A stretch of DNA of 64,000 nucleotides from Methylobacterium pseudosasicola (lineage in GTDB: Bacteria > Pseudomonadota > Alphaproteobacteria > Rhizobiales > Beijerinckiaceae), in the NCBI RefSeq assembly GCF_900114535.1, contig NZ_FOTK01000008.1:146849-210848 (forward strand). Reading direction: 5' to 3'. The notes under the pieces are model-generated. The model searched no databases, had not been told where the DNA came from, and saw only the letters and a list, made by a program, of their open reading frames with translations. Of the stretch, positions 51,379 to 60,836 are shown one piece after another. Each line of letters opens with the position of its first letter. Positions within the stretch are counted from its first letter, which is position 1. Both the position numbers and the translations under genes were made by a program.

Positions 51379-51816
51379 TCAGGCGGCCACCAAGAGAGCA
51401 GCACCGGCGACGCCGGAGAGGACGAGCCGCAGGCGGCCGAGCCACAGCGGTACGAGGCCACGGCGGGGCAGGTCCTGATCGATCAAGCCCCAGGCCAACA
51501 CCAGGGCGCCGAGGATGCGCAGATCCCAGGGCGCCGGCGCGGCCATCGCCGCCCAGGCCACCAGGGATGGGATGATCGCAAGGAGGTAATCGCCGTTACC
51601 GGAATTGCGGGCGGCGGCCGCGCCCCAACGGATTCCGCCCAGGAACGACGCGATCACCGCCCCGTAGGCTGACAGGATCGTCCGCGGCGACAGGCCGATG
51701 CTGCTCAGGCCGCCATCGGTGCCCGAGACAGCCAGCGCCGCGAAGCCCAGGAACGGAATGAGGCCGGCCACGCCGAGCACGAGCGCGCTGATCGGGACGG
51801 GGTTCCGATGCGCCAT
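51379..51816 (-). CDS. DUF3429 membrane protein
   Basis: A 145-residue protein with about four or five membrane helices (LVLGVAGLIPFLGFAALAVS, ILSAYGAVIASFLGGIRWG, LLAIIPSLVAWAAMAA). The SYGAVIASFLGGIRWG-type block is characteristic of DUF3429 (here AYGAVIASFLGGIRWG). The function is unknown. It is convergent with the XRE-like fragment. Confidence 0.85.
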   Translation of the reverse strand: MAHRNPVPISALVLGVAGLIPFLGFAALAVSGTDGGLSSIGLSPRTILSAYGAVIASFLGGIRWGAAAARNSGNGDYLLAIIPSLVAWAAMAAPAPWDLRILGALVLAWGLIDQDLPRRGLVPLWLGRLRLVLSGVAGAALLVAA

Positions 51817-51998
51817 CCATCCTCCGAGCCGCCCTACGGGCAGCGGCCACGCGTCTTCAACACGGGCGGTACCACCTGTGCGAAGCGTTCCCGCATCACG
51901 GCAGAGCGGTCAAGCTGGGATCGGGGCGGCAAAAGAGAGCATCACCCCGAACGGTTTGCCGCCTTTCGGGGTGATGCTCGAGCCGCCATCCGCGACCA

Positions 51999-54900
51999 CT
52001 ATGACTTGCGCGACGGCGCGGTGAAGGTGTTCGGGTTCGGCGTGGGTGCGCCGAGCAGCGACATCGGCGCGGTGATGCCCTCCTTCGGGGCGGGCGGCTC
52101 GTTGACCGCCGGGTCGATCTTGCGCGGCTTGAAGGTGGCGGCGAGGCTCTTGGCGCTGGCGAGGTCGGCGGGGCTCAGCTTGTTCGCCACGTCGTCGCGC
52201 TTCTTGGCGGCGTCGTCGTCGCCCTGCGCCGCCGCGGCGGAGAACCAGGCGTAGGACTGCACCAGATCCTGCGTCAGGCCGAGGCCGCGGGCGTAGAGCA
52301 CCGCGAGGTTGTACTGGCTGTCGCGGACGCCGAACTCGGCCCCCTGCCGGAACCACGAGGCCGCCGACGCGAAGTCGGGCTTGCCGTTGGCGGCGGGGTT
52401 CTCGGCGTAGAGCACTGCCAGATTGTGCATCGAACGGGCATGACCCTGCTCGGCGGCGCGGCCGTACCAGAGCTTCGCCTTGTCGAGGTCGCGGACGAGG
52501 CCCGAGCCCTTCTCGTAATGACCGGCGAGCTTGTACTGAGCCGGGGCGTAGCCGGCGACCGCCAGCTTCTCAAACAGTTTTGCCGCAACAGCGAGGTCAC
52601 GCGGCATGCCCCGGCCATCCGCCTCGCGGGTCGCCAGATCCCAGATCGCCGTGCCGTCGCCGTCGAGCGCCGCCTGCTTCACCTTGGCGAGTGCCGGCGG
52701 CAGGGTGCCGAGATCCGCCTGCATCGTGTTCATGCCCGAGACCTGCGGCACCGCCGCCTTGACGTTCGCCGGACGCGGGTCGGACGGGGGCGTGGTCGGG
52801 ATGGCCTGCGTGGTCACGGGATCGGCGATCGGCGCTTTGGGCGTCTGCGCTTCGGGGGCGGCCTCAGGGCGCGTGTCCCGGGCCGGCTCGGTCCGGGCCG
52901 GGGCGACCTGCGAGGTCTGGACCGGGCGGGGGGCCTCCTCGGGCGCGCGCAGGCTGATCGCCTGGAGCGCGCCGAGCGCCAGCACGATGGCGGCCAGCCC
53001 GAGCAGCAGCGGCCGGCGGCGGCGGTTGATCTCGGCCCGCAGGCGATCGAAGCGGCTCTCTCCCGATACCGCCGGCTCGCTGTCGCCCTTCTGGGCGCGC
53101 AGGTCCCGGCGATCGGCCGGCGCTTCCGCGGCCAGTTCCGCCTGGGCGGCCTGGGCGGCGCGGCGGGCCGCCGCGATGAAGCTGGTCTTGATGTCGGTCT
53201 CGCCGGCCTCCGGGTCCGGACGGCCGCGCGCCGGCTCAGCTGAACGGTCCCGGGTGGCCCGGCGGGCAGCGGTCTCCCGCGCCGGGCGCGGCTCGCGTCC
53301 CGGGCGCCCGCTACCGGGCTCCAGCAGGTCGTCGGCCAGGCGCGACGCCTCGGAGGCAGCGCTGCGGGCGACCTCCGGGCTGGTCGAGGCGAGCAGGCGA
53401 TCGTCGAGGGACGGCCCTCGCGGGTTCATCGCCTCGGCCGGGCCGAGCCGGTTGACCAGGCGTTCGAGGGCGGACTGGACGCCCTCCAGGGTGGCGCCGA
53501 GGCGCTGGTCCGACGCGATCTGCCGCGCCTGCATGTCGGCGAGGCTCGCCCGCAGAAGCCCGATCTCACCGAGATCGGCGCTGGGGATCGCGGATCCCTT
53601 CAGCGTCTGAGCGACGGCGTTGCGCGCGGCGCGCTCGACGGCGGCCTCGCTGGGCGCCGATTCGCGGAGCGCCGCGACCTGCTGCAGCAGGTCGTCCATG
53701 GAGCGACCGAGGCCGGCCAGGGCCGGATCGCCGCCGCGGGGCGCATCGAGCCGGCCCGCCAGCGAGACGACCTGCTTCTCCAACGCGTCGAGGCCCTCGT
53801 ATTCCGAGCGGCTGCCGACCTGATCGACCTTGTCCACGAGGCTGCGCAGCATCGCGTGGATCGAGGCCATGTCGCCGGACTGAGCCGGATCCGACGCCCC
53901 GGAACGGTCGAACCGCTGGTCCCGGGTGTACAGGCCGTCGACCTTGTCGGCGAGCGTCTGGATCTGCTCGGCGATGGCCGCCGGCGCGGCGGTGCGCACG
54001 TCGCTGCGGATCTCCTCCAGCAGCGGGCGCAAGCTCGCATCGGTGCCGGTCCGCTGCAACTGCGCGATCTGGGCGCTCATGGCCTGGAGACTGTTCGCCA
54101 GCCCCTGGATGCGCTCCGGACCGGCCAGGGCGCCGATGAGGCGGCGGATCTCTTCAAGCTCGGCGAACAGGCCGGCCAGGGTATGGCCGTCCGAACCGGC
54201 GGGGCCGGTGGCGGCGACGCTGTCGAGGCGCTCGGCCAGACGGCGGACGTCATCGGCAACGCGGGTGTGGACGTTCTCGGCCACCTGCTCGGCCAGGCGC
54301 TCGACCTGCGCCCGGACCTGCTCGATCGGGGCCGCGATGGCGGCGAGATCGGTGCCGACCTGCGCCCGCTCGATGCCGTGGGCGAGCGAGATCACCGCCT
54401 GCTCGAGGGCGCCGACATCCCGGCTGGTCGCCAGCTGGTTGATCGCCTCGCGCAGGCGCACGGTCTCGCGCTGCAACTCGGACACGGCGGCCGACGGGCC
54501 GGCCATCTCCTCGACCCGAGCCTCCAGGCGGCGGGCGAGGTCCATGCGCATGCTCGCGACGACGCCGCCATCGGACTGGCCGGCCACGAGCGCCCGCTCG
54601 CCGACGCCCTCCGACAACTCGCGCTGGCGCTGGCGGATATCCTGGACGGCATTCCGAACCTCGACCACGTCCGGGCGCCCGCGGCGGGCGGCGGGGCGCG
54701 CGGAGGCGAATTGCTCGCCGAGCAGGGACATGCGCCGCTCGATGTCGCCGAGGCGCTCGGTCACCTGCTGGACCGGCGTCGCCTTCAGGGCGCGCTCGAT
54801 CCGGGTTTCGATCTCAGCCAGACGCCGGGCTTCCGCCTCCTGGGCGAGGCGCCGTTCCTCGTCGAGGGTCCGGTTGAGGCCGTCGATGCGGCTCATCAGG

Positions 54901-55208
54901 GCGGCGAAGCCCTGGCCGTAGGAGTCGGGGCCCGATTCCGGCAGCGTCTCGGCCGGCCGTGCGAATCGGGAGGCTTGGTCCGCGAGGTCGTCGTGGTGAT
55001 CGATCTCGTGCCGATCCTCCGGCCTAACGGCCTTCTCGGTGCGGGGCCGGCGACGCGGGCGGCGATTCCCCTGCACGCTCTGCTGCTGGGGCACCACCGA
55101 GGCGATCCAGGTCTCGAGCGGCACCCCCGCTCGCGCCGCGACATCACGGGCGGCATCCAGCACCTCCGGGTCGAAACTGTCGAGCTGCGGCATGGCGTTA
55201 CGGGTCAT
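51999..55208 (-). CDS. PodJ-like polar localisation protein with coiled coil, one TM helix and Sel1 repeats
   Basis: A 1069-residue protein. The ATG at 55208 (MTRNAMPQLDSFDPEV) is chosen; an upstream open extension is not protein-like. Residues about 110-600 are rich in heptads and probably coiled coil. A membrane helix near residue 735 (LLLGLAAIVLALGALQAISL) separates the cytoplasmic part from a periplasmic one. Sel1-type repeats occupy about residues 845-1005 (AQYKLAGHYEKGSGLVRD, ARSMHNLAVLYAE, SQYNLAVLYARGLGLTQD). This order matches alphaproteobacterial PodJ-like factors, which organise a cell pole. It is one of the largest genes here after gltB. Confidence 0.78.
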   Translation of the reverse strand: MTRNAMPQLDSFDPEVLDAARDVAARAGVPLETWIASVVPQQQSVQGNRRPRRRPRTEKAVRPEDRHEIDHHDDLADQASRFARPAETLPESGPDSYGQGFAALMSRIDGLNRTLDEERRLAQEAEARRLAEIETRIERALKATPVQQVTERLGDIERRMSLLGEQFASARPAARRGRPDVVEVRNAVQDIRQRQRELSEGVGERALVAGQSDGGVVASMRMDLARRLEARVEEMAGPSAAVSELQRETVRLREAINQLATSRDVGALEQAVISLAHGIERAQVGTDLAAIAAPIEQVRAQVERLAEQVAENVHTRVADDVRRLAERLDSVAATGPAGSDGHTLAGLFAELEEIRRLIGALAGPERIQGLANSLQAMSAQIAQLQRTGTDASLRPLLEEIRSDVRTAAPAAIAEQIQTLADKVDGLYTRDQRFDRSGASDPAQSGDMASIHAMLRSLVDKVDQVGSRSEYEGLDALEKQVVSLAGRLDAPRGGDPALAGLGRSMDDLLQQVAALRESAPSEAAVERAARNAVAQTLKGSAIPSADLGEIGLLRASLADMQARQIASDQRLGATLEGVQSALERLVNRLGPAEAMNPRGPSLDDRLLASTSPEVARSAASEASRLADDLLEPGSGRPGREPRPARETAARRATRDRSAEPARGRPDPEAGETDIKTSFIAAARRAAQAAQAELAAEAPADRRDLRAQKGDSEPAVSGESRFDRLRAEINRRRRPLLLGLAAIVLALGALQAISLRAPEEAPRPVQTSQVAPARTEPARDTRPEAAPEAQTPKAPIADPVTTQAIPTTPPSDPRPANVKAAVPQVSGMNTMQADLGTLPPALAKVKQAALDGDGTAIWDLATREADGRGMPRDLAVAAKLFEKLAVAGYAPAQYKLAGHYEKGSGLVRDLDKAKLWYGRAAEQGHARSMHNLAVLYAENPAANGKPDFASAASWFRQGAEFGVRDSQYNLAVLYARGLGLTQDLVQSYAWFSAAAAQGDDDAAKKRDDVANKLSPADLASAKSLAATFKPRKIDPAVNEPPAPKEGITAPMSLLGAPTPNPNTFTAPSRKS

Positions 55209-55501
55209 CGGAGGCCTGTCGTCGGCAGCGTTCAGCGCTGATCCTGTTCGCGGGGCGGGACCGAGAGACGGTATCCACGGAACGCGGGTGCCGGATCGTT
55301 CGAGGCGACCTTTAACTTTCTTGGTAAACACACGGTTAAGGCGAGGTTGACCCAGTAATCTTCGGCGCAGGCGTGCATGAGCCTGACACGTCGCCCGCCC
55401 GCGTCGGCTGCGCCGTTGCTCCGGACGCGGGCACGCGCTTAGATGCCCGCAAACGGGCGGGCCGATAATGGCGATCAGCCCGCGCAAGGGGGAACCAGGT
55501 C

Positions 55502-57289
55502 ATGCCGATTTACCGCGCACCGGTCGACGACACGCTGTTCCTGCTCAACGATGTCCTGGGCTTCCACAACCGGGACAACCTAGCCGGGTTCGCCGATGCC
55601 TCTCCGGACGTGGTCGAGGCGGTTCTGCGCGAGGGCGCCAAGCTCGCCGAGGAGGTTCTGGCTCCGGTGAACCGGGCGGGCGATCTGGAAGGCTGCCGCC
55701 GCGAGCCGGATGGCAGCGTGCGCACGCCCACGGGCTTCAAGGCCGCCTACGACGCCTACGCCAAGGGCGGCTGGATGGGCCTCGCGGTCCCGGAAGAATT
55801 TGGCGGCCAGGGCCTGCCGCACACGGTCAACACCGCCATGCAGGAATTCGCCTCCGGGGCGAACCTGGCGCTCGGGATGTATCCGGGCCTGACCCAGGGG
55901 GCGATGGCCGCGCTCCTGGTCCACGGCACGGACGAGCAGAAGGCGCTCTACCTGCCCAAGATGGTCGAGGGCGCCTGGACCGGCACCATGAACCTCACCG
56001 AGCCGCATTGCGGCACGGATCTCGGGCTCCTGAAGACCAAGGCAGTGCCGAACGGCGACGGCTCCTACAGCCTCACCGGCACCAAGATCTTCATCTCGGC
56101 CGGTGAGCACGACCTGGCCGAGAACATCGTCCACCTGGTCATCGCCCGGATCGAGGGCGCGCCGGCCGGGACCAAGGGCATCTCCCTGTTCGTGGTGCCG
56201 AAATTCCTGGTGAACCCGGACGGCTCGCTCGGCGCCCGCAACGGCGTGTCCTGCGGTTCCCTGGAGCACAAGATGGGCATCCACGGGAACAGTACCTGCG
56301 TGATGAACTACGACGGCGCCACGGGCTGGCTGGTCGGCCAGGAGAATCGCGGCCTCAACGCCATGTTCGTCATGATGAACGAGGCGCGGCTCGCGGTCGG
56401 CGTCCAGGGGCTCGGCCAATCCGAGGTCGCCTATCAGAACGCTGTCGCCTACGCGAAGGAGCGGCTCCAGGGCCGGGCGCTCACCGGCGCCAAGGCGCCC
56501 GACAAGGCGGCGGACCCGATCCTGGTTCATCCGGATGTCCGCCGGACGCTCATGCAGATCCGCGCCTTCAACGAGGCCGCCCGCGCCCTGATGCTCTGGA
56601 CCGCCCTGCAGGCCGACATCCTGCACCGGTCCGAGGATGCCAAGGAGCGCCAGACTGCCGACGACCATCTCGGCCTGCTCACCCCGGTGGTGAAGGGCGT
56701 GCTCACCGATCGCGGCTTTGCCAACGCCGTCGAGGCGCAGCAGCTGTTCGGCGGCCACGGCTACATCGAGGAATGGGGCATGTCGCAGTTCGTGCGCGAT
56801 GCCCGCATCGCCATGATCTACGAGGGCGCCAACGGCATCCAGGCCATGGACCTGATCGGCCGCAAGCTGCCCAAGGACGGCGGCCGGGCGATGATGACCT
56901 TTTTGGGCGAGGTCCAGACCTTCCTGAAGGACCACGGCGAGGATCCCGCCATGGCGCCGTTCACCCAGCCGCTCCAGGCCGGGCTGAACGATCTCCAGGG
57001 CGCCGTGATGTGGCTGATGCAGAACGCCTTCGCGAAGCCCGACAATGCCGGCGCTGGCGCCGCCGACTTCATGCACCTCTTCGGCCTCGTGGCACTCGGT
57101 TACATGTGGGCGCGGATCGCCAAGGCGGCCCAGGCCCGCAACGCCGAGGAGGCCTCGCCCCGCTGGGACTCCAAGCTTACCACCGGCCGGTTCTTCATGG
57201 AGCGGATGCTGCCGGAGACGAGCCTGCGTCTCGCGCGGATCAAGGCCGGGGCGGAGACGACGATGGCTCTAGCGGACGAGGTTTTTTAG
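55502..57289 (+). CDS. Acyl-CoA dehydrogenase, DmdC-like long form
   Basis: A 595-residue FAD enzyme, longer than the 380-residue classical acyl-CoA dehydrogenases and similar in layout to the DmdC (3-methylmercaptopropionyl-CoA dehydrogenase) subfamily. Key segments are TGTMNLTEPHCGTDLGLLKT, TKIFISAGEHDLAENI, KMGIHGNSTCVMNYDGA and FGGHGYIEEWGMSQFVRD, with the catalytic Glu in IAMIYEGANGIQAMDLIGR. The C-terminal 130 residues form the extra helical domain. Substrate is uncertain; DmdC-like proteins in non-marine bacteria often act on other acyl-CoAs. Confidence 0.9.
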   Translation: MPIYRAPVDDTLFLLNDVLGFHNRDNLAGFADASPDVVEAVLREGAKLAEEVLAPVNRAGDLEGCRREPDGSVRTPTGFKAAYDAYAKGGWMGLAVPEEFGGQGLPHTVNTAMQEFASGANLALGMYPGLTQGAMAALLVHGTDEQKALYLPKMVEGAWTGTMNLTEPHCGTDLGLLKTKAVPNGDGSYSLTGTKIFISAGEHDLAENIVHLVIARIEGAPAGTKGISLFVVPKFLVNPDGSLGARNGVSCGSLEHKMGIHGNSTCVMNYDGATGWLVGQENRGLNAMFVMMNEARLAVGVQGLGQSEVAYQNAVAYAKERLQGRALTGAKAPDKAADPILVHPDVRRTLMQIRAFNEAARALMLWTALQADILHRSEDAKERQTADDHLGLLTPVVKGVLTDRGFANAVEAQQLFGGHGYIEEWGMSQFVRDARIAMIYEGANGIQAMDLIGRKLPKDGGRAMMTFLGEVQTFLKDHGEDPAMAPFTQPLQAGLNDLQGAVMWLMQNAFAKPDNAGAGAADFMHLFGLVALGYMWARIAKAAQARNAEEASPRWDSKLTTGRFFMERMLPETSLRLARIKAGAETTMALADEVF

Positions 57290-57345
57290 GCTTGGGCCTG
57301 TCCTACCCATCCACCTCATCCTGAGGTAGCGCGAAGCGCCCTCAA

Positions 57346-57385
57346 AGAAGGCCTCTAGAGATCGTTGAGATTCTGGAGGCCTTCT
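57346..57385. repeat. Inverted repeat AGAAGGCCTC / GAGGCCTTCT
   Basis: Two perfect 10-base arms (57346-57355 and 57376-57385) enclose 20 bases. The surrounding text (CATCCTGAGG just before, and GCGAAGCGC-type stretches) resembles palindromic elements dispersed in Methylobacterium-type genomes. This is judged by appearance only. Confidence 0.6.
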
Positions 57386-57490
57386 GACGAAGCGCCCGCT
57401 TCGCGAGCGCATCTAAGAGGAAAGGCGCAGTTGGGAGATCCCGAATTACGCGGTTCCCCGTCAGATCATTCAGCCCATCATCCAACGCGG

Positions 57491-57578
57491 TCATTGCGAG
57501 CGTAGCGAAGCAACCCAGGGCAGCGCACGATCTCAAAATTTAGCGAATCCCTGGGTTGCATCGCTACGCTCGCAATGA
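57491..57578. repeat. REP-like inverted repeat with 30-base arms
   Basis: The arms at 57491-57520 and 57549-57578 are complementary with one mismatch and enclose 28 bases. The arm sequence includes CATTGCGAGCGTAGCGAAGC and CAACCCAGGG, a form typical of dispersed extragenic palindromes in Rhizobiales. It could also terminate transcription from both sides. Confidence 0.8.
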
Positions 57579-57661
57579 CGGGATAGCTACGAATCAGGTC
57601 CTCGAAAGCCGCGCGAGATGCCTGCCCTGCTCTCACCCGCTTGAAAGTGGGAAGGCCACTT

Positions 57662-58942
57662 TCAAGCCCGCAGCGCGCCGTCCAGATCCTCGATCAGGTC
57701 CGCCGGATCCTCCAGCCCGATCGACAGCCGCACCACCTCCGGGCCCGCGCCGGCGGCGGTTTTCTGGTCAACGGTGAGTTGGCGGTGCGTGGTCGAGGCC
57801 GGGTGGATCACCAGCGAGCGGGTGTCGCCGATATTGGCGAGGTGCGAGAACAGCTGCAGGTTCGAGACCAGCTTCACCCCGGCCTCGTAGCCGCCCTTCA
57901 GCCCGAAGGTGAAGACCGCGCCTGCCCCGTTCGGCGTGTAGCGCTGCGCAAGCGCGTGGTAGCGGTCGGTCTCGAGGCCTGGATAGCTCACCCAGGCCAC
58001 GGCCTCGTGCTGCGCCAAGTGCTTGGCCACAACCAGGGCGTTGTCGGAATGGCGCTGCATCCGCAGCGGCAGGGTCTCGATGCCGTTGAGGATCAGGAAG
58101 GCGTTGAACGGCGACAGGGACGGGCCGAGGTCGCGCAGGCCGAGCACGCGGCACGCGATGGCAAAGCCGAAATTGCCGAAGGTCTCGGCAAGCACCATGC
58201 CGGAATATTCCGGCCGGGGCTGGCTCATCATCGGATAGCGCGCGTCGCCCGCCCACTGGAACGAGCCGCCGTCAACGATCAGGCCGCCGATCGAATTGCC
58301 GTGGCCACCGAGGAACTTGGTGGCCGAGTGCACGACGATGTCGGCCCCGTGCTCCAACGGCCGGATCAGGTACGGCGTCGCCATGGTGTTGTCGACGACC
58401 AGCGGGAGGTTGTGTTTTTTCGCGACGGCGGACAGCGCCGCGATGTCGGTGATGACCCCGCCCGGATTGGCGATGGACTCACAAAAGATCGCCTTGGTGC
58501 GCGGCGTGATCGCCGCCTCGAACGAGGCCGGGTCGTCGTTGTCGGCCCAGGCCACCGACCAGCCGAAGTTCTTGTACGAGTGATTGAACTGGTTGATCGA
58601 GCCGCCATACAGCTTGTTCGAGGCGACGAACTCGTCCCCCGGCTGCATCAGCGCGTGCATGGTCAGGAACTCGGCGGCATGGCCCGAGGCCACGGCGAGC
58701 GCCGCGGTGCCGCCTTCGAGCGCGGCGATGCGCTCCTCCAGCACCGCGTTGGTCGGGTTGGTGATCCGCGAGTAGATGTTGCCGAAGGCCTGGAGCCCGA
58801 ACAGCGAGGCGGCGTGGTCGACATCGTCGAACACGAAGCTCGTGGTCTGGTAGATCGGCGTGGCCCGCGCGCCGGTGCTCGCGTCGGGCGCGGCGCCGGC
58901 ATGGATCGCCAGCGTGTTGAAGCCGGGCAGGCGGTCGGTCAT
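57662..58942 (-). CDS. metY: O-acetylhomoserine aminocarboxypropyltransferase (sulfhydrylase)
   Basis: A 426-residue PLP enzyme of the Cys/Met metabolism family that makes homocysteine directly from O-acetylhomoserine and sulfide. The PLP lysine lies in [18 protein letters not shown], and [20 protein letters not shown] and [20 protein letters not shown] are present as in MetY-type enzymes. The ATG at 58942 ([16 protein letters not shown]) is preferred over the one at 58960. It complements the sulfur-scavenging sfnG-sfnB pair at the pathway level, since sulfide from either source can enter here. No SAM riboswitch was seen upstream. Confidence 0.93.
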   Translation of the reverse strand: MTDRLPGFNTLAIHAGAAPDASTGARATPIYQTTSFVFDDVDHAASLFGLQAFGNIYSRITNPTNAVLEERIAALEGGTAALAVASGHAAEFLTMHALMQPGDEFVASNKLYGGSINQFNHSYKNFGWSVAWADNDDPASFEAAITPRTKAIFCESIANPGGVITDIAALSAVAKKHNLPLVVDNTMATPYLIRPLEHGADIVVHSATKFLGGHGNSIGGLIVDGGSFQWAGDARYPMMSQPRPEYSGMVLAETFGNFGFAIACRVLGLRDLGPSLSPFNAFLILNGIETLPLRMQRHSDNALVVAKHLAQHEAVAWVSYPGLETDRYHALAQRYTPNGAGAVFTFGLKGGYEAGVKLVSNLQLFSHLANIGDTRSLVIHPASTTHRQLTVDQKTAAGAGPEVVRLSIGLEDPADLIEDLDGALRA

Positions 58943-59019
58943 GGTCGGGTCTCCTCGCACCGTTCCGCCTGTATGCCCGCCCGGGAGCGGTGCGCAAGGT
59001 CGTGGCGGGCGCCCTCCGG

Positions 59020-59235
59020 CTACGCGTCGTGCGATGCGCCGATATCGACGTGAGGCTGCCCGGCATCGACCAGGGCGCGGTCGACGGCCTCGATCGCCAG
59101 CAGGGTCCGGGTCAGGTCCTCCGCCATGGAGATCGGGGCGACGTCGAGGCCGCCCAGCCGCTTGGCGATGGCGTTCCTCTGCCGCGCCAGGGCGCCGCGT
59201 GCGCGCTTCAGGTCTTCGACCTCGTCGAGGGTCAT
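59020..59235 (-). CDS. Small helical protein of unknown function
   Basis: A 71-residue protein (MTLDEVEDLKRARGALARQR, then PISMAEDLTRTLLAIEAVDR). It is predicted fully helical and somewhat acidic at the ends. It lies 77 bases upstream of metY and 28 bases downstream of another small gene on the same strand, so the three may be co-transcribed. No family is recognised. Confidence 0.55.
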   Translation of the reverse strand: MTLDEVEDLKRARGALARQRNAIAKRLGGLDVAPISMAEDLTRTLLAIEAVDRALVDAGQPHVDIGASHDA

Positions 59236-59263
59236 CCGCTATCCCTTTCCCGGCCCGAGCCGA

Positions 59264-59506
59264 TCAGTCGCCGGGCGTCCAGTCGATGTTCGGCCGCTGC
59301 GCCAGCATCCGGTCGAAGTAGTTGGCGACCGCCTGGGCGCCATCCGTGTGCATCATCGCGACCGGATGCGCGAGGTAGGCGCGGGCCAGATCCATCGGAA
59401 TCTGCCCGGACTGGAGCGCTTTCAGCACTTCGTCGATGAAGGCGTCGTTGGCCTCGTTGAAGTCACTCGACAGCTTCTTGCGGTCGTTGAGCGCGTTGAT
59501 CGGCAT
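59264..59506 (-). CDS. Small protein of unknown function
   Basis: An 80-residue protein (MPINALNDRKKLSSDFNEAN, then QGQ-free helices such as AFIDEVLKALQSGQIPMDLA, and a tail YFDRMLAQRPNIDWTPGD). The ATG ending at 59506 is chosen because translation before it is not protein-like. It is followed closely by another small gene. No family or motif is recognised. Confidence 0.55.
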   Translation of the reverse strand: MPINALNDRKKLSSDFNEANDAFIDEVLKALQSGQIPMDLARAYLAHPVAMMHTDGAQAVANYFDRMLAQRPNIDWTPGD

Positions 59507-59756
59507 GCCGTGTCCTCTGGTGCGGTCTGGGGGCGCGCGCGAAAGAGATCGCGGGCAGTCTGGCAAGTCTTTGTGCCACGTCAGGAAATGGCGGATTGCA
59601 ACGGCGCGCGAGCGTCCGGTCGAACCGATGCGCGGGTGAAATCTTCGCCACCGCCGAACAGTCGATGCACCTTTCACGAGCGTGCGATGGCACACTTAAG
59701 TAACCGTGCGGGGCGGCGCGTTGGAGCGGAAATCCGGCGTGGTACGTTAATCTGCC

Positions 59757-59957
59757 ATGTCGATCGATCTGATAGCCGCCCACAGCGTCGAAGTCATTCC
59801 CTGCGCGAGCGATCCGCGGTGCTTTCGCTGGATCATCCGGGCGGGCGGCGGCGCGGTGGTGGAGCACTCGCCCTACGCCTTCGTGACCCAGAACGGCGCC
59901 CGGATCTCAGGGGAGTGCTGGATCCGCGAACATTTCGCCGATGGGGCGCGGAGCTGA
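59757..59957 (+). CDS. Small hypothetical protein
   Basis: A 66-residue protein (MSIDLIAAHSVEVIPCASDP, then CFRWIIRAGGGAVVEHSPYA and ARISGECWIREHF). The middle segment looks like the strands of a small beta-rich domain. It is divergent from the small gene at 59264-59506. No family is recognised. The 217 bases after it, up to the tRNA, contain only a terminator. Confidence 0.5.
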   Translation: MSIDLIAAHSVEVIPCASDPRCFRWIIRAGGGAVVEHSPYAFVTQNGARISGECWIREHFADGARS

Positions 59958-60124
59958 GGCCGCAGCCTTCGCCGGCTCTTCGCCCACACCGCCAATTAGG
60001 CGAAGAATTGAAGGGGGGTGTGCCGCCGGCGCTAAGTCTCTTCGCAGCAATTGCCGCGTCGCACTGAAGCGGACTGATCGCGTCTCGCCGAAACCAGCAG
60101 AGGCAGGCTAAGCCTCAAAAAGCA

Positions 60125-60147
60125 AAAACGCCCATGCGGGCGTTTTG
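60125..60147 (-). terminator. Terminator of tRNA-Gly
   Basis: AAAACGCCC and GGGCGTTTT arms enclose ATGC. On the minus strand the T-run follows directly after the stem, about 30 bases beyond the tRNA 3' end. The plus strand also reads as a terminator for the small gene upstream. Confidence 0.75.
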
Positions 60148-60174
60148 CAAGATCTCAACCGGGATTTGGAAAAC

Positions 60175-60249
60175 TGGAGCGGGCGAAGGGATTCGAACCC
60201 TCGACCCCAACCTTGGCAAGGTTGTGCTCTACCCCTGAGCTACACCCGC
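60175..60249 (-). tRNA. tRNA-Gly (anticodon GCC)
   Basis: A complete 75-nucleotide cloverleaf on the minus strand. The acceptor stem is GCGGGTG / CGCCCGC (with wobble), the anticodon arm is CAACC-TTGCCAA-GGTTG with anticodon GCC, and the T arm has GGTTCGAATCC. The CCA end is encoded. It reads GGC and GGU glycine codons. Confidence 0.97.
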
Positions 60250-60357
60250 TCACTAGTGCCTGGCCGCCTGGACTTCCGTGCCGGCGGCCCCCGGCGGCGC
60301 TCTCTAAACACCATTCCGCCGGGGGACGCAAGCGCCCTTTTTCAGGTTCGTGACGAT

Positions 60358-60822
60358 TCACCAATTCGGGTCGGGCGGGAGGCCCTGGCGGATCTCTTGG
60401 AGCCGAGCCAGTGTCGCCCGGGTGGTGCCCTCGGGTGGTGCATCGGCCGGGAAGAATCCGCAGGCGGCGATCTCCCGGTCGGGGGCCTTCGGGCGCAGCA
60501 CCGCGAAGGCCGGCAGCACGAACACCGCGACATGGTCCCGGGGCGCGGCGGCGGCGTTGCGGTAGAGCCCGTGCAGGCGCAGGGGCGCCTCGGCGACGAT
60601 CTCCGCCTCCTCGCGGAATTCGCGCTCCATGGCGGCGCTGGCGGTCTCGCCGCGCTCGACACCGCCGCCGGGCAGGTGCCAGCCGCTGATGTAGGTGTGG
60701 CGGACCAGGGCGACGCGCCCCTCTCCATCGAGGGCGACGCCGCGCACGCCGAGCGTCACGCCCCGGGACGCGAGCGCCCCGAGGTGGAACAGGCGCCGCA
60801 GGAACGGCCGGTCGAGAAGCAT
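60358..60822 (-). CDS. Nudix hydrolase
   Basis: A 154-residue Nudix enzyme. The Nudix box reads GGVERGETASAAMEREFREE followed by AEI, matching the GX5EX7REUXEE pattern with Glu in place of the final Gly. Such enzymes hydrolyse nucleoside diphosphates linked to another group; the substrate is unknown. The ATG ending at 60822 gives a normal length. It lies 14 bases after an FAH-family gene on the same strand, so they may be one operon. Confidence 0.88.
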   Translation of the reverse strand: MLLDRPFLRRLFHLGALASRGVTLGVRGVALDGEGRVALVRHTYISGWHLPGGGVERGETASAAMEREFREEAEIVAEAPLRLHGLYRNAAAAPRDHVAVFVLPAFAVLRPKAPDREIAACGFFPADAPPEGTTRATLARLQEIRQGLPPDPNW

Positions 60823-60836
60823 GTTTTGGGGCGCTG

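Larger units (their letters stand above)
57290..57661. other. Intergenic region with inverted repeats
   Basis: These 372 bases between two convergent genes hold no gene. They contain two separate inverted repeats, listed on their own, of a kind that looks like dispersed genomic repeats rather than gene-specific terminators. Confidence 0.6.

Noticed and set aside
58943..59019. SAM-II type riboswitch before metY
   Set aside because: The conserved SAM-II core was looked for in this 77-base gap and not found.
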